DNA from: Flavobacterium sp.
GTDB lineage: Bacteria > Bacteroidota > Bacteroidia > Flavobacteriales > Flavobacteriaceae
DNA: 51,576 nucleotides
NCBI RefSeq assembly: GCF_024710485.1
Contig: NZ_JANJUQ010000022.1
Coordinates: 1-51,576 of the forward strand
Direction of reading: 5' to 3'
Positions 17,268 to 24,689 of the stretch are shown piece by piece. Below the pieces are notes generated by a model. It searched no databases. It worked only from the letters and a program-made list of their open reading frames with translations, and had not been told where the DNA came from. Numbering within the stretch: position 1 is the first letter of the stretch; each line of letters opens with the position of its first letter. The translations under genes were made by a program, and so were the position numbers.

Positions 17268-18164
17268 ATGAACAATATTAAAAGTGTTTTTAGCATTAAA
17301 GACTTGGAGAACTTATCCGGTATAAAAGCACACACCATCAGAATATGGGAAAAAAGGTATAATGTACTCGAGCCTATGAGAACAGAAACTAATATCCGAA
17401 TGTATGATTTAGAGAATCTTCAAAAGCTGCTCAACATCACCCTTTTACACAATCATGGCTACAAAATATCAAAAATCTCTAAACTTTCAGAGGATAGAAT
17501 CCCGGAGTTGGTAAATGAAATCATTTCTGAAAAAAGCGCCAAACATCACGCCATCAGTTCTTTTAAAATAGCTATGATGAATTTTGATCAGGCGTTGTTT
17601 TTTAACACGTACAGCAAGCTGCTTGTTGAAAAATCTTTCAGAGATGTTTTTTATGAGGTCTTTATTCCGTTAATCCAAGAAATAGGATTGTTATGGCAAA
17701 CTAATACCATCAGTCCGGCACACGAACATTTTATTACCTACCTTATTAAGCAAAAAATACTCACCAATACTGAGGTAGTTCAGTCCCAAGAACCTACCAG
17801 ATCAGATAAGGTTTTTGTACTATACTTGCCTATGAATGAAATTCACGAATTGGGATTGATGTATTTAAACTACGAAATTCTAAACCATGGTTACAAAACT
17901 ATCTATTTAGGTGAGAGTGTACCGACTGACAGTTTGAAAGATTTGAAGAAACATTTTGACAATATTGTTTACTTGTGTTATTCCACAGTAGAACCTACTA
18001 AATCCGAAATAAATCCCTATATAAAAGAACTACAAACTGAAATCATGGACGATTCTTCCCAATTATGGTTGATTGGTCGTATGATAGAACATGTTGACCC
18101 AAGACTTTTATCGGAAAAAACCATTACCTTTAACAGCATTAAAGAATTAGTAGAATTTATCTAG
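17268..18164 (+). CDS. MerR-family regulator with cobalamin-binding domain (CarH-like)
   Basis: This 298-residue protein has three parts. Residues 5-75 are a MerR winged helix (FSIKDLENLSGIKAHTIRIWEKRY). About 90-170 is a helical-bundle cap. About 178-298 is a B12-binding Rossmann domain. The cap keeps W143-x9-E153-H154, which in CarH packs against the adenosyl group of adenosylcobalamin. The Rossmann domain keeps E191-x-H193-x-x-G196, whose histidine is the lower cobalt ligand. Residue 144, after the tryptophan, is Gln; in Thermus CarH I recall a His here that takes part after photolysis. The gene lies directly before crtI. It probably represses carotenoid genes in the dark, possibly as a light sensor. 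Confidence 0.88.
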   Translation: MNNIKSVFSIKDLENLSGIKAHTIRIWEKRYNVLEPMRTETNIRMYDLENLQKLLNITLLHNHGYKISKISKLSEDRIPELVNEIISEKSAKHHAISSFKIAMMNFDQALFFNTYSKLLVEKSFRDVFYEVFIPLIQEIGLLWQTNTISPAHEHFITYLIKQKILTNTEVVQSQEPTRSDKVFVLYLPMNEIHELGLMYLNYEILNHGYKTIYLGESVPTDSLKDLKKHFDNIVYLCYSTVEPTKSEINPYIKELQTEIMDDSSQLWLIGRMIEHVDPRLLSEKTITFNSIKELVEFI

Positions 18165-18180
18165 ACAAATATTTTTTTAT

Positions 18181-18210
18181 TGTTTAACTTTTTTCTATTT
18201 TTGTTAAACA
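18181..18210 (+). promoter_or_regulatory. Probable operator over the crtIBZ promoter (TGTTTAAC-N14-GTTAAACA)
   Basis: A perfect 8-bp inverted repeat (18181-18188 and 18203-18210) has arm centres 22 bp apart, two helical turns. The -7 element TATTTTTG (18196-18203) lies between the arms. The crtI ATG follows at 18213, so the mRNA would be nearly leaderless. No good -33 box is visible. Confidence 0.7.
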
Positions 18211-18212
18211 AT

Positions 18213-19670
18213 ATGAGAAAGAAAATCAAAATAATCGGTTCCGGATTCTCGTCGCTTGCCGCGGCTTGTTATCTTGCCCAACAAGGCAACGAAGTAGTAG
18301 TGTATGAAAAAAACAGTACTATAGGCGGAAGAGCTCGTCAGCTCAAAAAAGAGGGTTTCACTTTTGACATCGGTCCAACATGGTATTGGATGCCGGATGT
18401 TTTTGAACGATTTTTTGCCGACTTCGGTAAAAAGCCTTCAGATTACTACCATCTTATCAAACTCAATCCTGCTTATCAAGTGTACTTTGGCGTCAAAGAC
18501 TTTGTTACAATAGCGGATAATTTGCCGGAAATCGTAACGGTCTTCGAATCCATCGAAAAAGGTAGCGGTGCGAAACTGACCGAATTTATGAAAGAAGCCC
18601 AAAGCAATTATGATATTGCAATTAAAGATTTGGTCTATCGTCCCGGTGTTTCACCTCTGGAATTAGTGACTTTGGAGACTGCCAAAAAAGTGAATCAGTT
18701 TTTCGGAAATATTTCCAAAGACATCCGTCGCCGATTCAAGAATACCAAACTCATCCAAATATTAGAATTTCCGGTTTTATTTTTAGGAGCTAAACCTTCA
18801 GACACACCGTCATTTTACAGTTTTATGAACTTTGCCGATTTTGGCTTAGGTACTTGGCATCCCAAAAACGGAATGTATAGTGTGATAGTAGCTATGGAAA
18901 GCTTGGCTAAAGAATTAGGTGTAACATTTCAACTCAATGCCAATGTTGATAAAATTATTGTCAATGACGGTAAAGCCAGTGCCATAGTAGTAAACGGTGA
19001 AACTATTAACGGAGATGTGATTTTAAGCGGTGCCGATTATCATCACAGTGAAACGTTGTTAGAACCAAAATACCGTGCTTATTCTGAAAAATATTGGGAT
19101 AAGAAAACCTTTGCGCCTTCGTCTCTTCTTTTTTATGTAGGCTTTGACAAAAAAATTGAAAACGTTGAACATCACTCTCTGTTCTTTGATGTCGACTTTG
19201 ATACACACGCAGCCGCCATTTACGACACACCGCAATGGCCTAAAGAACCACTTTTTTACGCCAGCTTTCCTTCAAAAACAGATGACAATGCTGCACCGGA
19301 AGGGAAAGAAGCCGGTATATTTTTAATTCCGTTGGCACCAGGCTTGAAGGATACAGCAGAGTTACGCAATCTTTATTTCGAAAAAATAATTACGCGCTTT
19401 GAAAAATTAACACAACAAACTGTAAAAGAAAACATTATCTTTAGAGAATCTTTTTGTGTCAATGACTTCATCAAAGATTACAATTCGTACAAAGGGAATG
19501 CTTACGGGTTAGCCAACACCCTATTGCAAACCGCTTTTTTAAGACCTAAATTGAAAAGTAAAAAAGTTAAAAATCTATTTTTTACCGGTCAATTAACTGT
19601 CCCAGGTCCCGGAGTGCCACCATCGCTAATTTCGGGGAAATTGGTAGCTGAACTTATTGAAAAAAACTAA
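18213..19670 (+). CDS. crtI: Phytoene desaturase (CrtI)
   Basis: CrtI is an FAD-dependent enzyme that adds double bonds to phytoene to give lycopene. The 485-residue protein begins with the dinucleotide-binding IIGSGFSSLAAACYLAQQG and VYEKNSTIGGRA, and has FDIGPTWYWMPDVFE. It ends with the bacterial phytoene dehydrogenase signature region LFFTGQLTVPGPGVPPSLISGKLVAELI. The frame can be extended to 18180, but that would translate the operator, so I use the ATG at 18213. crtB starts 12 nt after the stop, giving a crtI-crtB-crtZ operon under the repeat-containing promoter. Confidence 0.94.
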   Translation: MRKKIKIIGSGFSSLAAACYLAQQGNEVVVYEKNSTIGGRARQLKKEGFTFDIGPTWYWMPDVFERFFADFGKKPSDYYHLIKLNPAYQVYFGVKDFVTIADNLPEIVTVFESIEKGSGAKLTEFMKEAQSNYDIAIKDLVYRPGVSPLELVTLETAKKVNQFFGNISKDIRRRFKNTKLIQILEFPVLFLGAKPSDTPSFYSFMNFADFGLGTWHPKNGMYSVIVAMESLAKELGVTFQLNANVDKIIVNDGKASAIVVNGETINGDVILSGADYHHSETLLEPKYRAYSEKYWDKKTFAPSSLLFYVGFDKKIENVEHHSLFFDVDFDTHAAAIYDTPQWPKEPLFYASFPSKTDDNAAPEGKEAGIFLIPLAPGLKDTAELRNLYFEKIITRFEKLTQQTVKENIIFRESFCVNDFIKDYNSYKGNAYGLANTLLQTAFLRPKLKSKKVKNLFFTGQLTVPGPGVPPSLISGKLVAELIEKN

Positions 19671-19682
19671 AAATATCATGCT

Positions 19683-20522
19683 ATGAAATCAATCTTTGAC
19701 ACTGTATCTTTTGATTGCAGCAAGAATGTAACCAAGTCTTACAGCACTTCTTTTTCTGCTGCTGTAAAAATGTTGGCGCCAAGCATTCGCCAGGACATTT
19801 ACAACATTTACGGATTTGTTCGCTTTGCCGATGAAATTGTTGATACTTTTCACGATTACAACAAGGAACATCTTTTTGAGAGATTTGAAAAAGATTTGGC
19901 TGATGCTTTAGAAAACAAAATCAGCTTGAATCCTATTTTAAATTCTTTTCAACACACAGTACATAAGTATCAAATTCCGAATACATTGATTGCTGCTTTT
20001 ATGAAAAGTATGAAAATGGATTTGCACAAAAAAGAATACCAAACCTATGACGAATACCATGAGTATATTTATGGCTCTGCCGATGTGGTTGGCTTGATGT
20101 GTTTAAAAGTATTCGTTAATGGCGATGATAAAAAATTTGCTGAATTAGAACATTCTGCAATGCGTTTAGGTTCGGCTTTCCAAAAAGTGAATTTCTTGCG
20201 TGACTTGAAAGCTGATTTCGAAGATTTGAGCAGAACCTATTTCCCGAACACCGATTTATCACGATTGGACGAACAATCCAAAAACGAAATCATCAAGGAA
20301 ATTGAAACTGATTTTCAAGTAGGTTTTGAAGGGATTTTAAAACTACCTTTAGAAGCTAAATTCGGTGTTTACACAGCTTTTGTTTACTACAAAAAGTTGC
20401 TTTCTAAATTGAAGAAAACGCCTTCTATGGAAATCAAAAATACTCGAATCCGAGTACCGGATTACGAGAAAATTGGTTTGTTGGCCAAGTGTTATGTGAA
20501 TTATCGTTTAAATTTAATCTAA
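19683..20522 (+). CDS. crtB: Phytoene synthase (CrtB)
   Basis: CrtB condenses two geranylgeranyl diphosphates head-to-head to make phytoene, the first committed carotenoid step. The 279-residue helical protein has both aspartate-rich motifs of the squalene/phytoene synthase family: DEIVD in FVRFADEIVDTF, and the second in NFLRDLKADFEDLSRTYFP. The early SYSTSF motif and the GSADVVGLMCLKVF segment are also typical. It lies 12 nt after crtI and 4 nt before crtZ. Squalene synthase is a possible alternative from family membership alone, but the operon makes phytoene synthase much more likely. Confidence 0.94.
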   Translation: MKSIFDTVSFDCSKNVTKSYSTSFSAAVKMLAPSIRQDIYNIYGFVRFADEIVDTFHDYNKEHLFERFEKDLADALENKISLNPILNSFQHTVHKYQIPNTLIAAFMKSMKMDLHKKEYQTYDEYHEYIYGSADVVGLMCLKVFVNGDDKKFAELEHSAMRLGSAFQKVNFLRDLKADFEDLSRTYFPNTDLSRLDEQSKNEIIKEIETDFQVGFEGILKLPLEAKFGVYTAFVYYKKLLSKLKKTPSMEIKNTRIRVPDYEKIGLLAKCYVNYRLNLI

Positions 20523-20526
20523 AATC

Positions 20527-20970
20527 ATGTTACTACATATAGTTGTTTTTTTAATTACTTTTTGTGGGATGGAATTTATGGCTTGGTTTAGTCACAAGTA
20601 CATCATGCACGGCTTTTTATGGAACTTACACGCCGATCATCACAAAAAAGACCACGATTCTTGGTTTGAGCGCAATGATGCTTTTTTTATATTTTATGCC
20701 GTTGTTAGTGTGGGATTCTTTTTATTGTGGCAAAATGATATTTTAGAAATCGGATTGGCTATAGGATTGGGCATTTTTGCCTACGGATTAGCTTATTTTA
20801 TGGTGCATGACATTTTTATACACCAACGCTTTAAGTTGTTCCGAAATGCCAATAATCGTTACGCCAGAGCGGTAAGAAGAGCTCACAAAATGCACCACAA
20901 ACACATCGGTAAAGAAGACGGAGAGTGTTTCGGGATGCTGATTGTTCCGCTCAAATATTTCAAAAATTAA
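20527..20970 (+). CDS. crtZ: Beta-carotene hydroxylase (CrtZ)
   Basis: CrtZ is a membrane di-iron hydroxylase that adds hydroxyl groups to C3 and C3' of beta-carotene, giving zeaxanthin. The 147-residue protein has the expected histidine clusters: HKYIMHG, HADHHKKDH, HDIFIHQR and HKMHHKH. About three hydrophobic helices lie between them. It is the last gene of the crtI-crtB-crtZ operon and is followed by a strong terminator. A lycopene cyclase, needed to supply its substrate, is not in this cluster and must be encoded elsewhere. Confidence 0.93.
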   Translation: MLLHIVVFLITFCGMEFMAWFSHKYIMHGFLWNLHADHHKKDHDSWFERNDAFFIFYAVVSVGFFLLWQNDILEIGLAIGLGIFAYGLAYFMVHDIFIHQRFKLFRNANNRYARAVRRAHKMHHKHIGKEDGECFGMLIVPLKYFKN

Positions 20971-20972
20971 AT

Positions 20973-21001
20973 AAAAAATCCCGATTGAATCGGGATTTTT
21001 G
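20973..21001. terminator. Bidirectional terminator after crtZ
   Basis: ATCCCGAT (20978-20985) pairs with ATCGGGAT (20989-20996), flanked by A and T runs. It serves both crtZ and the convergent DUF4252 gene. Confidence 0.85.
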
Positions 21002-21006
21002 GTTGC

Positions 21007-21540
21007 TTATTTTAACAATCCTTGCAAGGGTTTTAATTGCTCCATGTCGATGTTGGCACTTTGCAGTACGCTTATCATATTCATAATATTATTAGGGTTC
21101 ATATCGTTGCCTAATATTCGCACCACGGCAAAACCATTTTCTTGACTTTTAGCAAAAAACACAAATTCATCGATATTATCCTCTTCTCCTACAAAACTGA
21201 CAGAAGCACCATCTTTTCCTGAACCAATTTTTATTAATTCTTGGTAATCCTTCCCTTTTAAAATGGTTCCCACTTTTTGTGTTTCACTTTGGTACTGTGC
21301 TGCATTTTGTTGATTCGATTTGAATACTAAAATGTTCATTTTGTCGAATGAAGCCAAGGCCGATTGTTGTTCAGAGGATAACTTTGCCTTATCTACATCA
21401 ATGATACCGGGTGAAACATCCAACAATACAAAATCTTTGTTTTCCGATTTTTCTACAAAATATTTTTGCAAACTGGGTTCATTCGTACAACTCATTAAAA
21501 ATAAAGAGACTAAAACTGCGGTGAAAAAAGCTAGTTTCAT
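21007..21540 (-). CDS. DUF4252 lipoprotein
   Basis: This is a 177-residue predicted lipoprotein, with a signal peptide ending LMSC and Cys18 as the lipid site. The rest resembles DUF4252, a Bacteroidota family of unknown function with a ferredoxin-like alternation (DKMNILVFKSNQ, then DEFVFFAKSQENGFAVVRILG). It is the last gene of the sigma factor operon and starts six nt after the stop of a second DUF4252 gene. Two paralogues side by side suggest a periplasmic pair whose role is linked to the stress the sigma factor senses. The function is unknown. Confidence 0.8.
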   Translation of the reverse strand: MKLAFFTAVLVSLFLMSCTNEPSLQKYFVEKSENKDFVLLDVSPGIIDVDKAKLSSEQQSALASFDKMNILVFKSNQQNAAQYQSETQKVGTILKGKDYQELIKIGSGKDGASVSFVGEEDNIDEFVFFAKSQENGFAVVRILGNDMNPNNIMNMISVLQSANIDMEQLKPLQGLLK

Positions 21541-21546
21541 GGCTTA

Positions 21547-22089
21547 CTATTTATTGCCTTTAGGACCTTTGTTTCCTTTTGACGCTTTCTTTAAATCATC
21601 GCCACCGGGTAATTTCATTTTATCAGTAAGTACGGAAAGCTCATCTAAATCGAAGTTCCCAATTAACGACATCAGCACGGTTTCTTCATTACCGGCACCG
21701 TCCACAAACATTAATAACTCTCTGATTTGGGAATCGGTAGCTCCAGATTTTACATAAATTTTTACGCTTTTCCCTTTGTCGTTTACTCGCATCAACTCTT
21801 CCATAGCAGCCGTTTTCATATACTTATCAGCAGTAGCTTTCATTTCAGCAGCTTTGGTATCGCTTTGAGTGGCAAAAACTTTGAGACTTTCTAACTTTTT
21901 GATTAAATCAACGTACAATTGGGTTTCTTTGTCTTCAACTTTCATTTTACTCAAAAGGGAAAACATTTTTTTATTTACGATAACCGTTCTGATTTTCTCT
22001 TGATCTTCAAACTTATCGAAGACACTTTGTCCAAAAGAGGTGTGGGACACTATTACTAATAATAGACTTAAAAAAAATTTCTTACTCAT
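21547..22089 (-). CDS. DUF4252 exported protein
   Basis: This 180-residue protein has a cleavable signal peptide (KKFFLSLLLVIVSHTSFGQ) and a DUF4252 body that ends in a lysine-rich low-complexity tail (GGDDLKKASKGNKGPKGNK). The frame opens at 22134, but the signal peptide clearly begins at the ATG at 22089. It differs from the downstream paralogue in lacking a lipobox, so one partner is soluble and one is anchored. It is part of the ECF sigma operon. The molecular function is unknown. Confidence 0.82.
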   Translation of the reverse strand: MSKKFFLSLLLVIVSHTSFGQSVFDKFEDQEKIRTVIVNKKMFSLLSKMKVEDKETQLYVDLIKKLESLKVFATQSDTKAAEMKATADKYMKTAAMEELMRVNDKGKSVKIYVKSGATDSQIRELLMFVDGAGNEETVLMSLIGNFDLDELSVLTDKMKLPGGDDLKKASKGNKGPKGNK

Positions 22090-22150
22090 GGTTAAAAAAT
22101 TGTGGTTTTGGTATTTGTGAATTGTTGATTTCATGATTTCTTGATTGTTT

Positions 22151-22597
22151 TTATTTAAAAATGATGTTTTTTGATTGTTCGTATTCGCTTAAATAGTGCA
22201 TACTCTCGATGCCTTCATTTACACTTAACGAAATCATTTCCAGCGCTTTTTGTGTTTCTCTGAAAGCGACCTCAGGGTCATCATAAGTACCGAAATCTTC
22301 TGTTACCGGTTGGTTATAATGATTGAAAGTAAAAAAGCCAACACCGAGCAAAACTACTACAGACGCCGCTACTGATAGCCAAAGGATGTAATTGTGTTTC
22401 TTAGCCTTCAGCGGAATCGCAGCAGTAAACTGTTCTTGTTTTGCCTGAGCAGTATAACCAAAAATAGCCCTATATTGCTCTAAAGGCGGAGCAACGTTTT
22501 CGGAAGAAAAATAGGCCTTTAATTCTTTTTCTTCTACCAAAGTTGTTTCTGCTTCAAAGTATTTTTCTATTAATTTTTCTATTCTATCCAATGCCAT
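22151..22597 (-). CDS. Single-pass membrane protein, possible anti-sigma factor
   Basis: The protein has 148 residues. An N-terminal cytoplasmic segment of about 70 residues (LDRIEKLIEKYFEAETTLVEEKELKAYF) is followed by one transmembrane helix (about 70-92, YILWLSVAASVVVLLGVGFFTF) and a short periplasmic part. The N-terminal helix resembles the flavobacterial proteins found after ECF sigma genes. It overlaps the sigma factor gene by 14 bases, which argues for equal production of the two. Anti-sigma function is inferred from position and topology. No zinc-binding HxxxCxxC motif is present. Confidence 0.75.
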   Translation of the reverse strand: MALDRIEKLIEKYFEAETTLVEEKELKAYFSSENVAPPLEQYRAIFGYTAQAKQEQFTAAIPLKAKKHNYILWLSVAASVVVLLGVGFFTFNHYNQPVTEDFGTYDDPEVAFRETQKALEMISLSVNEGIESMHYLSEYEQSKNIIFK

Positions 22598-23096
22598 AAT
22601 GATGGGTTTTTGTCATTGTTTCTCTGATGGTTTTTCGGGCTCTGGACAAAGCGGTTCTGATGGCCGACTCGTTCATTCCCAAAATTTCACTGATTTCTTC
22701 AAATTCCATTTCTTCAATGTCGCGCATTTGCACAATTAACTTTTGTTGCTCCGGAAGGTCGTTCATAATTTTCTCCACCCAATCCCAAGTATCTTTATCT
22801 TCTACTTGTTTGTGCAAACCGGCTTCCCGATCGGTAAAATTGTTATGCACTATTCTCATATTCCCGGCGCGTTTCGACTTTAACTGATCCAAACAATAGT
22901 TTTTGGTCATTGTCATCGCTACCGCTTCTATACTTTTATACTCGTTTAAATTGTCATTTTTATGCCATAGTTTCACCAAAACTTCCTGAGTTGCATCTTC
23001 GGCTTCTTCCGTACTGACGAGCAAACGCTTCGCCATTCGGAAGACTTTATCCTTAAAAGGATTCACCAATTGCATAAACTCTTTTTGGTTCATCAA
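22584..23096 (-). CDS. ECF RNA polymerase sigma factor
   Basis: This is a 170-residue sigma-70 family protein of the extracytoplasmic function type. Region 2 has EEAEDATQEVLVKLWHK, the core-binding and -10 recognition part. Region 4 has LPEQQKLIVQMRDIEEMEFEEISEILGMNESAIRTALSRARK, a clear helix-turn-helix. It heads a four-gene operon with the membrane protein and two DUF4252 genes. It lies divergently from an S41 peptidase lipoprotein across about 120 bases. The signal sensed and the promoter recognised are unknown. Confidence 0.93.
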   Translation of the reverse strand: MMNQKEFMQLVNPFKDKVFRMAKRLLVSTEEAEDATQEVLVKLWHKNDNLNEYKSIEAVAMTMTKNYCLDQLKSKRAGNMRIVHNNFTDREAGLHKQVEDKDTWDWVEKIMNDLPEQQKLIVQMRDIEEMEFEEISEILGMNESAIRTALSRARKTIRETMTKTHHYGIG

Positions 23097-23216
23097 AACA
23101 ATATTTGGTTAACGGTTATACAAGCAAGACGAGTCATGATTTTTTTTGTTACATACAAAATAGAAATAATTAATCTAAACTTATTAAATTTACGTTGATT
23201 AAATAAAAAATCTGCT

Positions 23217-24617
23217 ATGAAAAACTTATTTAAATCTGCATTATGGCTGAGTTTACTTGTCTTCACCTTCAGTTGTACGGATAATGATGATAATCCTGTT
23301 CCGGCGAGTTTGGAAGTGAAAGATTTTGTGTGGAAAGGCATGAATTTATACTATTTATGGCAAGCCGATGTCACTGATTTGGCTGATGACCGTTTTGCCA
23401 ATCAAAGTCAGCTGAATAATTTTTTGGAAGGTTTTGACGAACCTACTACGTTGTTCAACGCCTTGAGAGTTGACACGTCTATCGACCGTTTTAGTGTTAT
23501 TTACAGCGATTATTCGTTATTAGAAGGTGCGCTTTCGGGCAATACTCTAAACAACGGAATGGATTTCGCGCTGCGTTACAAACAGGGCAGTACAACTGAT
23601 ATTTATGGTTGGGTTCGTTACATCATACCCAACTCTGATGCCGCCACAAAGTCCATACAACGCGGCGACATTTTTTATGCCATCAATGATACTCCGTTAA
23701 CAGTGGATAATTTTCGAAGTTTATTGGCCAATAACACCTACACTCTTAGTTTAGCGGATTATGACGGCGGAAATATCACCCCAAATGGTGAATCGGTTAC
23801 GCTAACGAAAACAGCTTTAGCAGAAAATCCGATTTTGTTAAGTACTGTCATCAACAGCGGTTCACATAATATTGGCTATCTGATGTACAATGCTTTTTAT
23901 TCGAATTATGACAACCAACTGAATTCGGTCTTCGGTACTTTTCAATCGCAAAACGTGACCGATTTGGTGTTGGATTTACGTTACAATTCGGGTGGTTCTG
24001 TAAGTACAGCCACCAAATTGGCCAGTATGATAACCGGACAATTTACGGGACAACTTTTTGCCAAACAGCAATGGAATGCCAAAGCCCAAAGCTATTTTGA
24101 AAGCAATAATCCATCGAGTATAGAAAACCGATTTGTAGGCAATCTCAACAGTTTGAATTTAAATAAAGTATACATTCTAACTTCCAACGCTACAGCTTCG
24201 GCCAGCGAATTGGTTATCAATTGTTTGAAACCGTACATTACTGTGGTGCAAATCGGAACCACTACAACCGGTAAAAATGTAGGCTCTATAACTTTGTATG
24301 ATTCGCCTACTTTTGCCAAACAGAATGTGAATCCGCGTCACAAATATGCGATGCAACCGATTGTATTGAAAATTGTGGATAAAAACGGTTTCGGCGATTA
24401 TACTTCAGGTATAGTGCCTACTACTCCATTGCCGGAAAGTCTGGATAATTTAGGTGTTTTAGGAAATCCGGACGAACCTTTACTCAATGCTGCCATCAAT
24501 CAAATTACCGGTAGTGGCCGACCGATACCGTCAATGCCAAGAAACATCCAAAAGGACTTTACCGATGCTAAGACAATGGTTCCGCTGAAAACTGAAATGT
24601 ATGTTGAACGCAAGTAA
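23217..24617 (+). CDS. S41 family peptidase lipoprotein
   Basis: This is a 466-residue predicted lipoprotein (LVFTFSC lipobox) of the C-terminal processing peptidase family. An N-terminal helical segment (VKDFVWKGMNLYYLWQADV) is followed by a degenerate PDZ domain (about 120-195) with the IQRGDIFYAIND loop. The peptidase core has DLVLDLRYNSGG, the serine in NATASASELVINCL, and the lysine in GTTTTGKNVGS, forming the Ser-Lys dyad. It would act in the periplasm or at the outer membrane on misfolded or terminal peptides. Its divergent position beside the ECF sigma operon fits an envelope-stress role, by inference. Confidence 0.9.
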   Translation: MKNLFKSALWLSLLVFTFSCTDNDDNPVPASLEVKDFVWKGMNLYYLWQADVTDLADDRFANQSQLNNFLEGFDEPTTLFNALRVDTSIDRFSVIYSDYSLLEGALSGNTLNNGMDFALRYKQGSTTDIYGWVRYIIPNSDAATKSIQRGDIFYAINDTPLTVDNFRSLLANNTYTLSLADYDGGNITPNGESVTLTKTALAENPILLSTVINSGSHNIGYLMYNAFYSNYDNQLNSVFGTFQSQNVTDLVLDLRYNSGGSVSTATKLASMITGQFTGQLFAKQQWNAKAQSYFESNNPSSIENRFVGNLNSLNLNKVYILTSNATASASELVINCLKPYITVVQIGTTTTGKNVGSITLYDSPTFAKQNVNPRHKYAMQPIVLKIVDKNGFGDYTSGIVPTTPLPESLDNLGVLGNPDEPLLNAAINQITGSGRPIPSMPRNIQKDFTDAKTMVPLKTEMYVERK

Positions 24618-24627
24618 AAATCAAAAT

Positions 24628-24664
24628 CAAAAAAGGCTAACTTAAAAGTTAGCCTTTTTTTTTA
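24628..24664. terminator. Bidirectional terminator between S41 peptidase and btuB
   Basis: AAAGGCTAACTT and AAGTTAGCCTTT form a 12-bp stem around a short AA loop, flanked by A and T runs. The flanking genes are convergent. Confidence 0.88.
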
Positions 24665-24689
24665 ACAAAATGTTTTACCGAATTTCGGA

